DNA of 64,000 nt from positions 165,010,102 to 165,074,101 of the forward strand of contig NC_091132.1 of the NCBI RefSeq assembly GCF_040183065.1, in the 5' to 3' direction. A model generated the notes under the pieces. The model was not told the DNA's origin and ran no database searches. It was given only the letters and a program-made list of their open reading frames with translations. Of the stretch, positions 35,001 through 45,400 are shown in pieces; position 1 is the stretch's first letter, and each line of letters starts with the position of its first letter. Source of the DNA: Periplaneta americana. Its lineage: Eukaryota; Arthropoda; Insecta; Blattodea; Blattidae. Position numbers and translations under genes: made by a program.

Positions 35001-35786
35001 ACAAGCGAGAAACCGTTCAAATGTGATGTTTGCGGTAAGTGTTTCTCGGTATCGGGAAACCTGAAATACCATAAGCGTCAACACACAGGGGAGAAGCCGT
35101 TCAAATGTGATGTTTGCGGTAAGTCTTTCTCGGTATCGCGTTGCCTAAATATTCATAAACGCCGACATACAGGCGAGAAGCCTTTCATGTGCGATGTTTG
35201 TGGAAAAAGTTTCCCGTGTTTGAGTAACCTAACAAGACATGAACGCATGCACACGGGCGTGAAACCGTTCAAATGCGATGTTTGTGGTAAGTGTTTCACG
35301 ACTTCGACTAGCCTAAGAAGACATGAACACGGGCACACAGGCGAGGAAACTTTCAAGTGCGATGTTTGTGGAAAAAGTTTCTTCTATTCCAATGACCTGA
35401 CAAGACATGAACGCTTTCACACAAGCGAGAAACCATTCGAATGTGATGTTTGCGGTATGTGTTTCTCGGTATCGGGGGACCTGAAAAAGCATAAGCGTCG
35501 ACACACAGGGGAGAAGCCGTTCAAATGTGATATTTGCGGTGAGTCTTTCTCGGTATCGTTTGCCCTTAATATGCATAAGCGTCGACATACAGGCGAGAAG
35601 CCTTTCATGTGCGATGTTTGTGGTAAGTGTTTCTCGGTTTCGAGTAGCCTAAGAAGACATGAACGCATGCACACAGCCGTGAAACCGTTGAAGTGCGATG
35701 TTTGTGGTAAGTGTTTCTCGGTTTCGAGTGGGCTAAGAAGACATGAACAACGGCACACTGGCGAGGAAACTTTCAAATGCGCGTAA
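28924..35786 (+). CDS. Gene B: C2H2 zinc-finger protein, 13 fingers, 592 aa, five coding exons
   Basis: Exons 28924-29037, 29921-30058, 31549-31686, 33074-33156 and 34481-35786, GT/AG throughout; joined they give 593 codons including TAA. Exon 1 begins MSYYSEQC and is a shortened cassette; exons 2 and 3 are complete 46-residue cassettes (39-84, 85-130). Fingers occupy 225-588, all 13 with C2H2 ligands and 28-residue spacing. Fingers 4-8 and 9-13 are a tandem five-finger duplication. Lysines 34, 51, 66, 80, 97, 112 and 126 lie in psi-K-x-E motifs. Nuclear DNA-binding regulator by family; target unknown. The start is supported by an in-frame stop 15 nt upstream of the ATG and by conservation in units 3 and 4. 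Alternatively exon 29921 or 31549 might be joined from an upstream first exon. Confidence 0.8.
29921..30058 (+). CDS. Gene B exon 2 (46-residue cassette)
   Basis: 138 nt, phase 0-0, between ttctgtag and gtgagt. Carries IKEE, VKFE and LKRE. Equivalent to 43347-43484 in gene C; missing from unit 4. Confidence 0.8.
30959..31010 (+). other. tRNA-like A-box relic in intron 2 of gene B
   Basis: 'tggtagctcagtggtataat' strongly resembles a tRNA 5' half with box A; the T-arm half has decayed. Same sequence at 44306-44360 in gene C. Most likely an ancient SINE head. Confidence 0.4.
31549..31686 (+). CDS. Gene B exon 3 (46-residue cassette)
   Basis: 138 nt, phase 0-0, between tactacag and gttagt (a weaker donor than the other cassettes). 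Carries IKEE, IKFE and LKRE. Differs from gene C exon 44900-45037 by one base. Confidence 0.8.
32585..32760 (+). mobile_element. Ancient SINE relic in gene B intron 3
   Basis: Words of the SINE body survive in order: 'ggttgggactagctacctg', 'gtttgagggtttttcagg', 'cttccggtgctgaaccc', then 'gatgttg'-like 'gaagttgttaaaat'. The tRNA head is unrecognisable. The copy in gene C at 45950-46135 shares it, so it predates the duplication. Confidence 0.6.
33074..33156 (+). CDS. Gene B exon 4
   Basis: Twenty-seven codons plus two bases between tttttag and gtgagt. Acidic linker (EEQSHLDTVNEEPR...). The split codon AC|G (Thr158) joins the finger exon. Confidence 0.8.
34481..35786 (+). CDS. Gene B finger exon (13 C2H2 fingers)
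   Basis: Acceptor acttcag followed by 'gattgcagct'. Leader with VCEIP-like CEIPKNSG and DDENQLEFEL; fingers from 34680 every 84 nt to 35771, then FKCA and TAA. Blocks 34932-35351 and 35352-35771 (fingers 4-8 and 9-13) are a 420-bp tandem duplication. Confidence 0.95.
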
Positions 35787-35957
35787 AATTCAATCTTATC
35801 AGCCAAAAAAATTGGAAATGTTTTTAATGCCATGTTCATGTTGAGTGACTCTCTGAGGCGAATAGTCTGAGTAGCCATGATCTCTTGTACATAGCCGAGA
35901 CACTTTCTAAATCTGTTTCGCTGGTAGGCATAACTTACGTATTCGTGTACTGGAGGA

Positions 35958-37205
35958 GGATAAACACCAGATCACGGAACGCTACTTTCCCCTCTACCCC
36001 ACTGCTCCTACATTGCAACTTGCTTCTTTCCTTGCAGACTCCTCCCTCTCTCGCGTTCTGACGCTGCATTTCGCTCCATTCTAGACACGCGCAACCTGCA
36101 AACATCATGGCAGCCACTGACGATCTCCGTGAACATCGAGGACAAGTACATGATGTAAAAAAGAGGGGTATTGGGGCTTGTAGCCCCGATGATGATCCGA
36201 CGTGTAGTACATGATGTAAAATGCGGGGTGTCGGTCACTGAGAAGTGCCTTTTCGAAAACATCATGATGGGCATTTGACAAATGCTGACTGCTCTTTTCT
36301 GATTATTTGTATGCACTGAGAAGTATCTTTCGGTGAGATACCGATTCTTGTTAGCAGGGGAATTTTTAGCAAATATCCTGGCTTGGTCCTGCCTGTTCGG
36401 AATTTACATCGACCACCACATTTAGGGCAAGTGTACGTACTTGCTAATAACCCTGTCTGTTGCAAAAACCGTATCAACTTACCGATATCATTCCTAAAGT
36501 TATGCGGGCGAATATATCGATAATAACAACATAGTCGCACATCCAACCCTATCGCACATCGGCACAAAACTGTCGGCAGGCCAACATGTGCAGCGTCACC
36601 TGTTAATTTCGCCACCCCTTCTTTCTCTGATTCGCCTGTCGTGGCTTAAGTACCGTTAACTCAACGCTCCTTCACACCCCCGCCACCTAGTCGCATGAAT
36701 TTTCAATAATTTATGCACTTAAAATACAACATAAAATCGCTTTATTATAACATACAATACCTCAATATTATATGGAGACAAATGTTAATTTCACGATAAT
36801 TTATCTCTAACACCATCACGTCTACACAGTAATTTCTTATTCATGATTGACAATTGCATTCCGGAAGTTGCCCTTTTTTTTTTCTACTGGGCAATATACC
36901 TGTATACGAGTACCAAAATTTTTAGCCAAGAACACGTCTTCTCCAGAGAGGCTGCTGAGGATTCAACAAAGAAAATGAACAATATGAAGACAGAAGACAA
37001 ATAACAACATATACTACAAAGACATGGAAGAAAAGAATATCGCCACATGAAGAAATGAAGAGAGAAGGCAGGAGGGAATGGAAGCGGGAAATTTTTTTTC
37101 CCTCACATCGCCGTTCCCGCCACCCATATTACCCATAGTTCCAACCTACCCCTAGTGACTTAGGGTGGGGATGGCGAAGGGGAGTCCGTGTTCTAACATT
37201 TTCCC
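35958..37205 (-). mobile_element. Merlin-like (IS1016/IS1595-type) DNA transposon, 1.25 kb
   Basis: The insertion is defined by comparison with the same place after genes A and C. It is flanked by ctggagga (35950-35957) and ctgcagga (37206-37213), an 8-bp duplication with one mismatch. Ends 'ggataaacaccagatcacgg' and 'gggaaaatgttagaacacgg' are imperfect TIRs. A - strand frame 36615-36262 reads ..LIRFLQQTGLLASTYTCPKCGGRCKF.., the N-terminal zinc-ribbon region of ISXO2/Merlin transposases. The catalytic part is missing or scrambled, so it is dead. Merlin target duplications are 8-9 bp, which fits. Confidence 0.7.
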
Positions 37206-37213
37206 CTGCAGGA

Positions 37214-37455
37214 TATGAGCAACAAACATTTCTAATACGGTTTTTGTGGTAAGTGTTCTCGAGGTCTTGTATGTTAAGAACCCATGAATGCGTGGTGTCT
37301 TTCAATTCCCATATCTGTGATACGAGTTTCTTTTTAAAGATTATTTAAAGAATGTTTTCTGAATAATTGACGAAAATATTTGGTAATGCGATGAATGTGG
37401 CATGTGTTCCTTTCACTCTTGTAACTTGAAACTTCATGGACGCTAGAACACAGTA
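37214..37455 (+). pseudogene. Decayed zinc fingers downstream of gene B
   Basis: Readable pieces include CDECGMC..HSCNLKLHGR at about 37390-37445 and 'tggtaagtgttctcgaggtc' at about 37247. They are separated from the gene B stop by the Merlin-like insertion. Same relics as after genes A and C. Confidence 0.6.
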
Positions 37456-37464
37456 GGGAAATTT

Positions 37465-37940
37465 TACGCGTGGACCACAATAGACCTGGAACGGAAACAA
37501 AAACGAGAATGTTTATACAGTTAAAATACATACATTGAAGTTGAGCATTCACCACAAAGGATTAAGTTGATTCATACGTTGAAATTGATTCTATCTGTAG
37601 CCATCCTGAAGCTATTTTCTCGTATTTATTGTGGCATATGGGGCCGTGACATTACATCTACTTCATCGTGTATGACTAATTCAGGAGGTCAGTAGAATCA
37701 TTTTCATTATAATTCTACGTGTGTCAGACCAGACTACCACGTGATTTGAATTCTTAAGTATTCTGTGTCATAAATATTGTAGCTGATTAACAAACCTTTG
37801 TTTATGTTAACTGACTTGTATTCGAGAAAGAACGCCATTGGTGAATTATGCACATGTAACATCAAAATAGGTTATATCGACTTTACATATCGTTATTGAT
37901 ATGCATTGTCTTTTGTGTACTTCGTTTATGTTAAATGAAC
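37465..37940. mobile_element. TIR-element relic in the 3' flank of gene B
   Basis: Begins 'ggaccacaatagacctggaa' and ends near 'tacttcgtttatgttaaat'; matches the relics at 22890 and 51290. Too decayed for target-site analysis. Confidence 0.45.
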
Positions 37941-39675
37941 TAGCACTTTTGTAGTCATACACTGTAGTTGTAAAAATGTTATTAAGGTAACCAAAATTTT
38001 ATATATTTTTAATGTTATTCCTTATGTGTACTCATTCATTATCATGTAAATTGTGAAGAAATATCAGTCAGGGTGAAATGAGGCTTTGTGCCAAAAGATT
38101 ATGAAATGTCACTGGTTATGTAAACTATACTGTACTATGTGTAATGAATGGAAGAAAGTGAATAAACATCAATATGGAAACAGACTATTTCCATCAACGC
38201 TTACATACGAAAATTAATCCTACATTATTCTATGAATAATAAATGTTTCGTAAAATAATGAAAATTATAAATCACTTCTAACTTTTTATGACAATCAATA
38301 TTCTGTCAAATGCCTTATGTTTGAAGTAATAATGTATCATTGTTTTGTAAAAGGTCCTATTTTCATCTTTTATATAAATAATCCACCATATCTAACAAGA
38401 CCCTCTCTTTCCAGCTGCAGTTACACTTAAGCTTGCGGTTTTCGTTTTCTACAAAATACGGTCATGACTTAAGGAAGAAAGATCCCAAAGAAGGTAGTTT
38501 TGGCCATCTTTACCAATACATCTCTTAGCTGTGAGGTAAACCCATAAGAACAATAGCAACCTATTCCATATATTTTGATTAGACGCCAACTTTATTAACG
38601 ATTTGTGAAATCTATCAAATGTACAATTTCCTGTTTCTAAGGAAACTGTTTTGGTATAGTACCTTATTCACTCGGCAGTCTTAATTTTAATATGAACGGA
38701 ATGAATTTTTTGTTTGTATTCTTTAACTGACATACGACTTTATTTTCCGAGGAGACTCCATGGAAACTTCTCCTGTCTTCCTCTTTTTTCATTGCATTAC
38801 AAGCAACTGTAATGTTTACAAAATCATGAGGCATTCAATGAAAGCATTGATTGGTAGCGGCATAATCCATTATATCTGGAAACAGTGATGTTTGTAGCTA
38901 CGTCTTTGGATTAGATTTTAAGATTACTTTTAGTTGCTGTTTTATTTCGCCTTTCTGTATTACAAATAACTTGTTTTATAGCACTCGTTAAGACAGAAGG
39001 AGAAATCAATTTTTTTGTCATTTTGTGCATAACATACTTAAGCTATAGAAGTGTTCCTATCTGACAAGTCTTGTTATGTTAGGAAGCAATAAATTTACGA
39101 TATTTTCTTCCAAATACACGAAAATAGGCCACTGTACTCAAATATGCCAATGTGACAAATCATTCTTAATTGCAGTCTCTTTGATATTAGATAGGAACCA
39201 GGAGTTTATGTATATTAGTACTGCTAATTGTGTTTTTAAGAATGCTATTACCTCCATATCGGTGTGGTGCTGGTTTGTTTTTTATTTTGTAAAGCATATA
39301 TACATTAATGTATTACTCGTACTCATTTGAATCCAGTAATAAGCAGTTCCAAATGTTGATGTAGCCGAGATATTACATACATACCTTCGTTTATTTTCTC
39401 TGAAACTTTATATTGTTAAGGTTCTTAATTTTCATATTACTGTACCTGATTTTTAACAGAGTTCGTATTATAAATTTTCTAAGTTTTGAAAGAACCAAAT
39501 ATTATACAGTTTTATTGTAAACCTTTTTTCGAAAATAGACCTCAGTTTTGTTTCCAAATCATTTTCATTTAGGAACATAATAAAATTTTAATGGTACAAA
39601 TCTCTTCATACAATCTATCAACATGAATGATGAGATGAAGATCAGCAACATTTATTTCAAAGAGCCGTCCAAGTG
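37941..39675. other. 3' flank of gene B, no gene
   Basis: Collinear with 24116-25915 and parts of 51765-52730. No coding signal. Confidence 0.6.
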
Positions 39676-41330
39676 AACGGAGTTTCCAAACACAAAAGAG
39701 GCCTTAAATACTTTATTGGCTTCACTCCCATGAAATTTATCAACTAGCTCATTCTCAAGCTGAGATTTGAAGTTTTACATCACAGCATGCAACTCAGTCG
39801 ATGTAAATGTCTTGTGTCCGAGCTTTTAAATAATTCTGTGATGCTCTTTGTAGATTGTGAAGGAACCAGAAAATGCACAAATGAACTGAATAATCGCCAT
39901 CGCCATTTTTACTAAAATCACACCACAACAAACTGCTGCACTCTTCTTCCCTTTGATATAAGAAGTACGACTTCATAGCCTTTCAGTAGAAAAAGACGCG
40001 TTCATCAATCACGGGGTATAATTAAATACATGGCGTTGGTACCTGCCTGAAAAGTGTTTTATAAGTTACTTCATGTGAACAAAGTCGAAAAGATGTTTTA
40101 ATTTGTTTGTTTTTGCAGAACATTGTTTTTATAGTAGGTTATTTTACGACGCTTTATCAACAGCTTTGGTTATTTAGCGTCTGAATGAGATGAAGGTGAT
40201 AATGCAGGTGAAATGAGTCCGGGGTCCAACACCGTAAGTTACCCAGCATTTGCTCATATTGGATTGAGGGAAAACCCCGGAGAAAACCTCAACCAGGTAA
40301 CTTGTCCCAACCGGGAATCGAACCCGGGCCAACTGGTTTCGCGGCTAGACGTGCTAACCGTTACTCCACAGGCGTGGACTTTGCAGAAGATGAAAATTCA
40401 TTACATACCTTTATGACAAATTCCTCTGAATGAAAAAATGTGAAAACTGATACAGAAGGTATCAAACGATTATTTAAAATGCGGCAGATGAAATTTGCCA
40501 TTAATATGTTCTGGTAAACTGGCAATAACTTCTGATACATAGAAACATTTTTTCCATAATTAAATGCATGATTAAGAACCGTATATACTGAGACTTGAGA
40601 TAATTCTAAACCTTTTCTATTTAAAATTGTTGAGATGTATTTGGAGATTACTTCAATGGACTCATATTCGTCTTGACAGAAGAATAAAACACCGCGACTA
40701 ATCCCAGTTTTGGGGTTACAGTATTGAATAGATACCGCTACGGGGAAAATGTCTTATTTCCTAAATTTGTTCATATAAACTAATAAACTACTAAAGGAAC
40801 GATAACTGTTTTTTGTTTGCTGAATGATTCACTCCCAAATATGTGGTCCAAAACATTTTCAACGACACTGGCATATTTCTTGCGCACACTCGATATTTCC
40901 CAAGCAATTTTGCAATGAGGTGTGAGTTCTGGATTATTTGGACAATCTTGAGTATTGTATCTTACAATGAGGACAAGACCATGGTAAGCAGATACAACTT
41001 ATTTTACACAAGATTTCTTTCGACTCTTTCTTTATACAAAATTTGAACGTCATATGAGACTGCCTAATATTTGTGAAACCACCTGTAGGCCTAATATTTT
41101 TTCTTCAACGACACCTTACATTGCGCGTTGTCCTTCGTATCTTACACTAATCTTTGTATATGGGTACATAACCTAAATTCGGCAATAGAATCATCACTCA
41201 TCCGAAGCCATTTTCTCCATTCTGTTAACCACTCATCCTGAAAATCATAGTATATGCCTAACTTCTTCTTGTTACAAGTTCCTGTCTGGTCAGCTAGCGA
41301 AGCTAATGCTGGTCTAGCTGGCCTTGACAT
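39676..41330 (-). pseudogene. Decayed BED/hAT-type transposase, antisense (copy 2)
   Basis: The - strand 41330-41142 gives the BED-like start (K-LG-Y-FQDEWLTEW). The - strand 39976-39794 gives a later part (KSYFLYQREEECSSLLW, then FWFLHN), typical of hAT-derived proteins around the 'TRWLSL...' region. A SINE (40121-40379) interrupts it. Several frame breaks; no complete protein. Confidence 0.5.
40121..40379 (-). mobile_element. tRNA-derived SINE, minus orientation
   Basis: Reverse complement of the SINE at 17831, nearly full length. Flanked by the 9-bp duplication tttgcagaa (40112-40120 and 40380-40388). Units 2 and 4 have an empty site at the same place (26928 and 53243), so the insertion came after the segmental duplication. 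Confidence 0.92.
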
Positions 41331-41784
41331 TGATATACATGATTAGCTGGTATTATCCAAGGAAGAGTCGCTGTTTTCCCGATCAATAAGTTGGATTGCA
41401 TACTAGGCCTATATGACGTCACGTATAACCACAGTTTACACTGCAGTACAAAAAACTGTTTTAAAGAAACTTGAAAATTTGACTTATGTAATGAGATTTA
41501 AAGGAATACTAAAGGTGGGATGATGTAGTGAATCGATTTATTATGTGTGGGCTGTAGCGACATAATTAGTAATGGATAAATGTAGTAGTGCTATCATATT
41601 GGTTCCTTGTACAATATTAACATAATTAATTAGTGATCAATTTGGCATATTAACTGTAATAATAGAATTCCAATGAAATCAGTTTTACTATATAATAATA
41701 AAGTCATATGTTTAATACCTTTGGATGTATTTGATGTTAATTGTACGTAAATATAATTTTTAAGGGTTTGTTCGTCAACGAATT

Positions 41785-41845
41785 CGTAGGGTAAAGGCTA
41801 TGATATTGGTTCACTAAACGAATGGTTATAGGATCGAATCATGGC
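41785..41845 (+). other. tRNA-like relic (unit 3 copy)
   Basis: Counterpart of 28366-28427, with 'gtagggtaaaggctatgat' and 'ggatcgaatcatggc'. Stems are poorly paired. Confidence 0.35.
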
Positions 41846-42304
41846 GTATTTAAAGGTACCGGTAAGTTACATATTCTTATTTAACATAAAGTAGTCTGTA
41901 GAATTAAGTAATTGATGGGCAAAGTGAGTATTAGGAATATGTAAGGAAGAATGAGCAGTGAAATTGTGTACAGTGGGAGAAAGGAAATATCCGATACCCC
42001 AACTTAAATTCATAGATAGAAGAATTGCCATGGCACTGATTCTTGGATGACCGATTAGCTACCATTAATTAGTATTAATAAGTAATATTAGAAGAAAATT
42101 AATAATGCTAAGAATAATTACAATGAGGAATACAACATCAAATTACAGCGTTGTGAACCTCAATTATATCTCTGAACACGGCCGTCTTGAAAATATTTCG
42201 TAAAGGATTTAGTGAGCACTGACTTTCTTTGTATTGTAACGACGAAGGAGGTACTGCATACAAAAATTTAAGGACAGAGTTGCTATACGTAGGCCTACGC
42301 AAAG

Positions 42305-42418
42305 ATGTCTTGTTACTCCGAACAATGTGTAGACCAGGGACATACTGTCACGTCTGAGTTGAAAGTTGATGAAGATCCGATGCCAATTTCATTCCGAATG
42401 GTGAAAGTGGAACCAGAG
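42305..42418 (+). CDS. Gene C exon 1 (shortened cassette with ATG)
   Basis: Thirty-eight codons, phase 0 donor. Carries VKVEPE. About 15 percent different from gene B exon 1, far more than exon 3 is. Confidence 0.7.
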
Positions 42419-45400
42419 GTGAGTGAAGCACAAGGAAAGCACTCGTGTTCTTCCGGAGTTTATATTTTATTTTGATTACCATAGGCACTTCATCCTTTCA
42501 ACATTTTTGTTGCAGTGCTTGTTACTGTATGTTAGAGATAGAAAAAAATCTCATAACTATGTATTTATTATATATGTCCTGTTGTACCGAAGTCTGTTGT
42601 TGAACTGTTACCTGGTTTTATAGGTCAGATTTTAAAAACAAAATTGTAGGCTACACCTTATTGTTAATGGTTGCCAAGCTACATATTCCGCAGTGGAGGT
42701 CTTTCATATTATTTTAAGCGACACGAATTCATTTTTTTTTCTTTTGTCTGTCTGAAACTCTCAATCATTTTGCGGATTCAATTGATGAGTCAAATACACA
42801 AAATGAGGATAGAGGTGTTAGAGTCAGGGAAGTAGGGTTTTTTTTTGGGATTTTTTTTTTCTTATGTGCAGTAGGTCAACGAAACAAAAGCGAGCAGTGG
42901 TGGATTTTTCACAGCTTCGCTTCATATACAAGGCATTTCTAGCCATTGAATGCAGTCTATCATAACATTTTATGTTCTGCCAACACAACAATCCAGAGTA
43001 TTGTTTTTTTTAGATAAAACTACGCAAATAATGTTGCTAATCTTACACTGTGAAGAATATAGAGTATGCTACAATATAATGCACAGTAGTATAATATATG
43101 CATTAATGGCCGAAATATTAAAAAACTAATGCACAGTTAATTTTGCGTATTCATCATCACGGAAGTTAACAACATGCATAACAAACGGTTTTTAATGAAA
43201 ATATGCATTTGGATATAAATCTGCCGTTATCCACTATAATGTAAAGCACAGGCTGTGGTATACGGACACATACAGAACAACTTGTAAAGTTGTCTTCTAA
43301 CACCCTGTAATAAATTGCTCATTTAAGGCGTCTCTTTGTACTGTAGGAACGGAATCCTGTGCATCAGCTTTTGACAGGTATAAAGGAGGAATATGAGGAC
43401 CTCAGCCACGTTCTCACATCTGAAGTAAAATTTGAGAAGGCTCCGGAGATAACTTCGTTTCCTGTGGTGAAACGTGAACGAGAGGTGAGTGCAACACAAG
43501 GAATGTACTGTCTGTGGTAGTGGCAGAATGAAATTGCTCTTTATACTTACTCGTAATGGTTGCCATAGGTACACATTCCCACATTGTATTATCACAGTCT
43601 ATTATATAGTCACGAATCTCAATATGTAATAAATATGCATCCATAGATTGTTTCTAACCACTAGGATCGCTACTATCGTCTCATTACAGACAATGCGAAA
43701 TATTACCTGCACAGTCTATTGTTCATAGCAACGTCACAACTCAAGCTTCGTGACTGTATATACTAGACTGTGGGATTATTTTGATGTGTTACACTTGAAT
43801 TGATTTATTTTGTTGTCACTATGTTTTTGTGTAAAATTCTGGATGCGTTTTATGGTTTTCAAATGAGTATTCATTATTCTGTACATATATGCATGAATAT
43901 TAACACCCGGTCTTCATTTATCTTTTCTCCCATTGCTTGTAAGTATTTACATGTCTGGGATATGTGTTATCTAGTACATTATGCTGCCAGAGTATGTGAA
44001 AAAATAAATTGTAACTTTAGAGTAAATTGTGGGGCTTATTTTGTTGAATTGCAGAAGGTACTCTAATTTTTTCAAAATGTTCTGATGCATACAGACACGT
44101 ACATTTATCAGTGTATTATTTATTACGTTCGTTTTTCTGGAAATGAAGTGGATTCAGTTTTACTATAGATAGAGAAACTTAAAGTTAAAGACTTCAGTTG
44201 GCAAATCTTGAAACTATTAGAAATAGAATTAGAGGTTTTTTTTTTTTTTAATTTTGCCGCTCATACATGTCTAAAGGATAAGGCGAAATACTTGTTGTCG
44301 ATGTGTGTGGTAGCTCAGTGGTATAATGTTTGAGTACTTGCAGGTAGGAAACAAAATGCTGCTAGTGTGCTAACTCTGAATAAGCGAACCTTATTAAAGG
44401 AGGTTAGGGGTGTTAGAGTCAGGTAGGTAGGGATGTTGGGGAATGTGTCTTTTTGTGCTGGACCAAATATGGACCAAAAGCAGGCAGTGATGTTTTATCA
44501 TAGTTTTCCTTCATAGATAAGTATTTTCTATCTATCCAGTACATTTAACAAAATTCTTATTGTTTTATTTTATTTTTCTGCAAAAGAATACTAATTTTGG
44601 GTTTAATGCAACACAATCTTTAAAATATGCTATAATATATGCGCAATAGTATATTATATGTAGGAATGACCTATATATGCACGATTTGCTTTTTGTATTA
44701 TTACGGACCTTCATCACATGTCTAAAAAATCTTTCAACATCAAAAATTTGCTTTTGTTCATGATTTTTTGCCCCATTGCTCATACTGTTAACCTGTTTCA
44801 TGCAGATATATAGAGAGTAAGTTAAGCGTGTAATGTTAGTAGTCGTCTTCTAACGCCTAGTAATAAATTGCCCATTTGAGACTTCTTTTTATACTACAGG
44901 AACGGAATTCCTTGGATCAGCATGTGACTGGTATAAAAGAGGAATATGTGAACCAGAGCTCTAATCTCATATCAGAGATAAAATTTGAGGAAGATCCGGT
45001 GCCAATTTCTTTCCCTGAGTTGAAACGTGAATCAGAGGTTAGTGGAGCATAAGGAATGCACTGTATTCTACTTCCAATATTTGTCTCTTATTTTGATTGT
45101 CATAGACAATACCTCTTTGCAACATTATTTGCTGTGGCTTTTATTTTATGATAGAGAAAAAACACTTATCACTGTTAGTGTTGCAAGATATATCATTTTG
45201 CAGAGAACTAATGCTCCCTTTCAGTTTTTCATCTTTTTGTTTTTAAGTATTTACGTATTTGCAATGTACCTTTTGTAGAATATTATGTTATGCATGAGAG
45301 AAGACATTCTGTAAGTTTTATTATAAATTATATAGCTGATTTTGAGTATATTGTAGAATAGGTTCTAAATTTTGCAAAATGTTGTGATATATACATGCAG

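Larger units (their letters stand above)
26870..40080. repeat. Segmental tandem repeat unit 2 (contains gene B)
   Basis: Collinear with 40080-53200 (unit 3) over almost its whole length: antisense transposase relic, start exon, cassette exons, finger exon, decayed fingers and 3' flank. Spacing of homologous points (start ATGs 28924 and 42305) is about 13.4 kb. Unit 2 carries a private Merlin-like insertion. The boundary position is arbitrary within the array. Confidence 0.85.
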
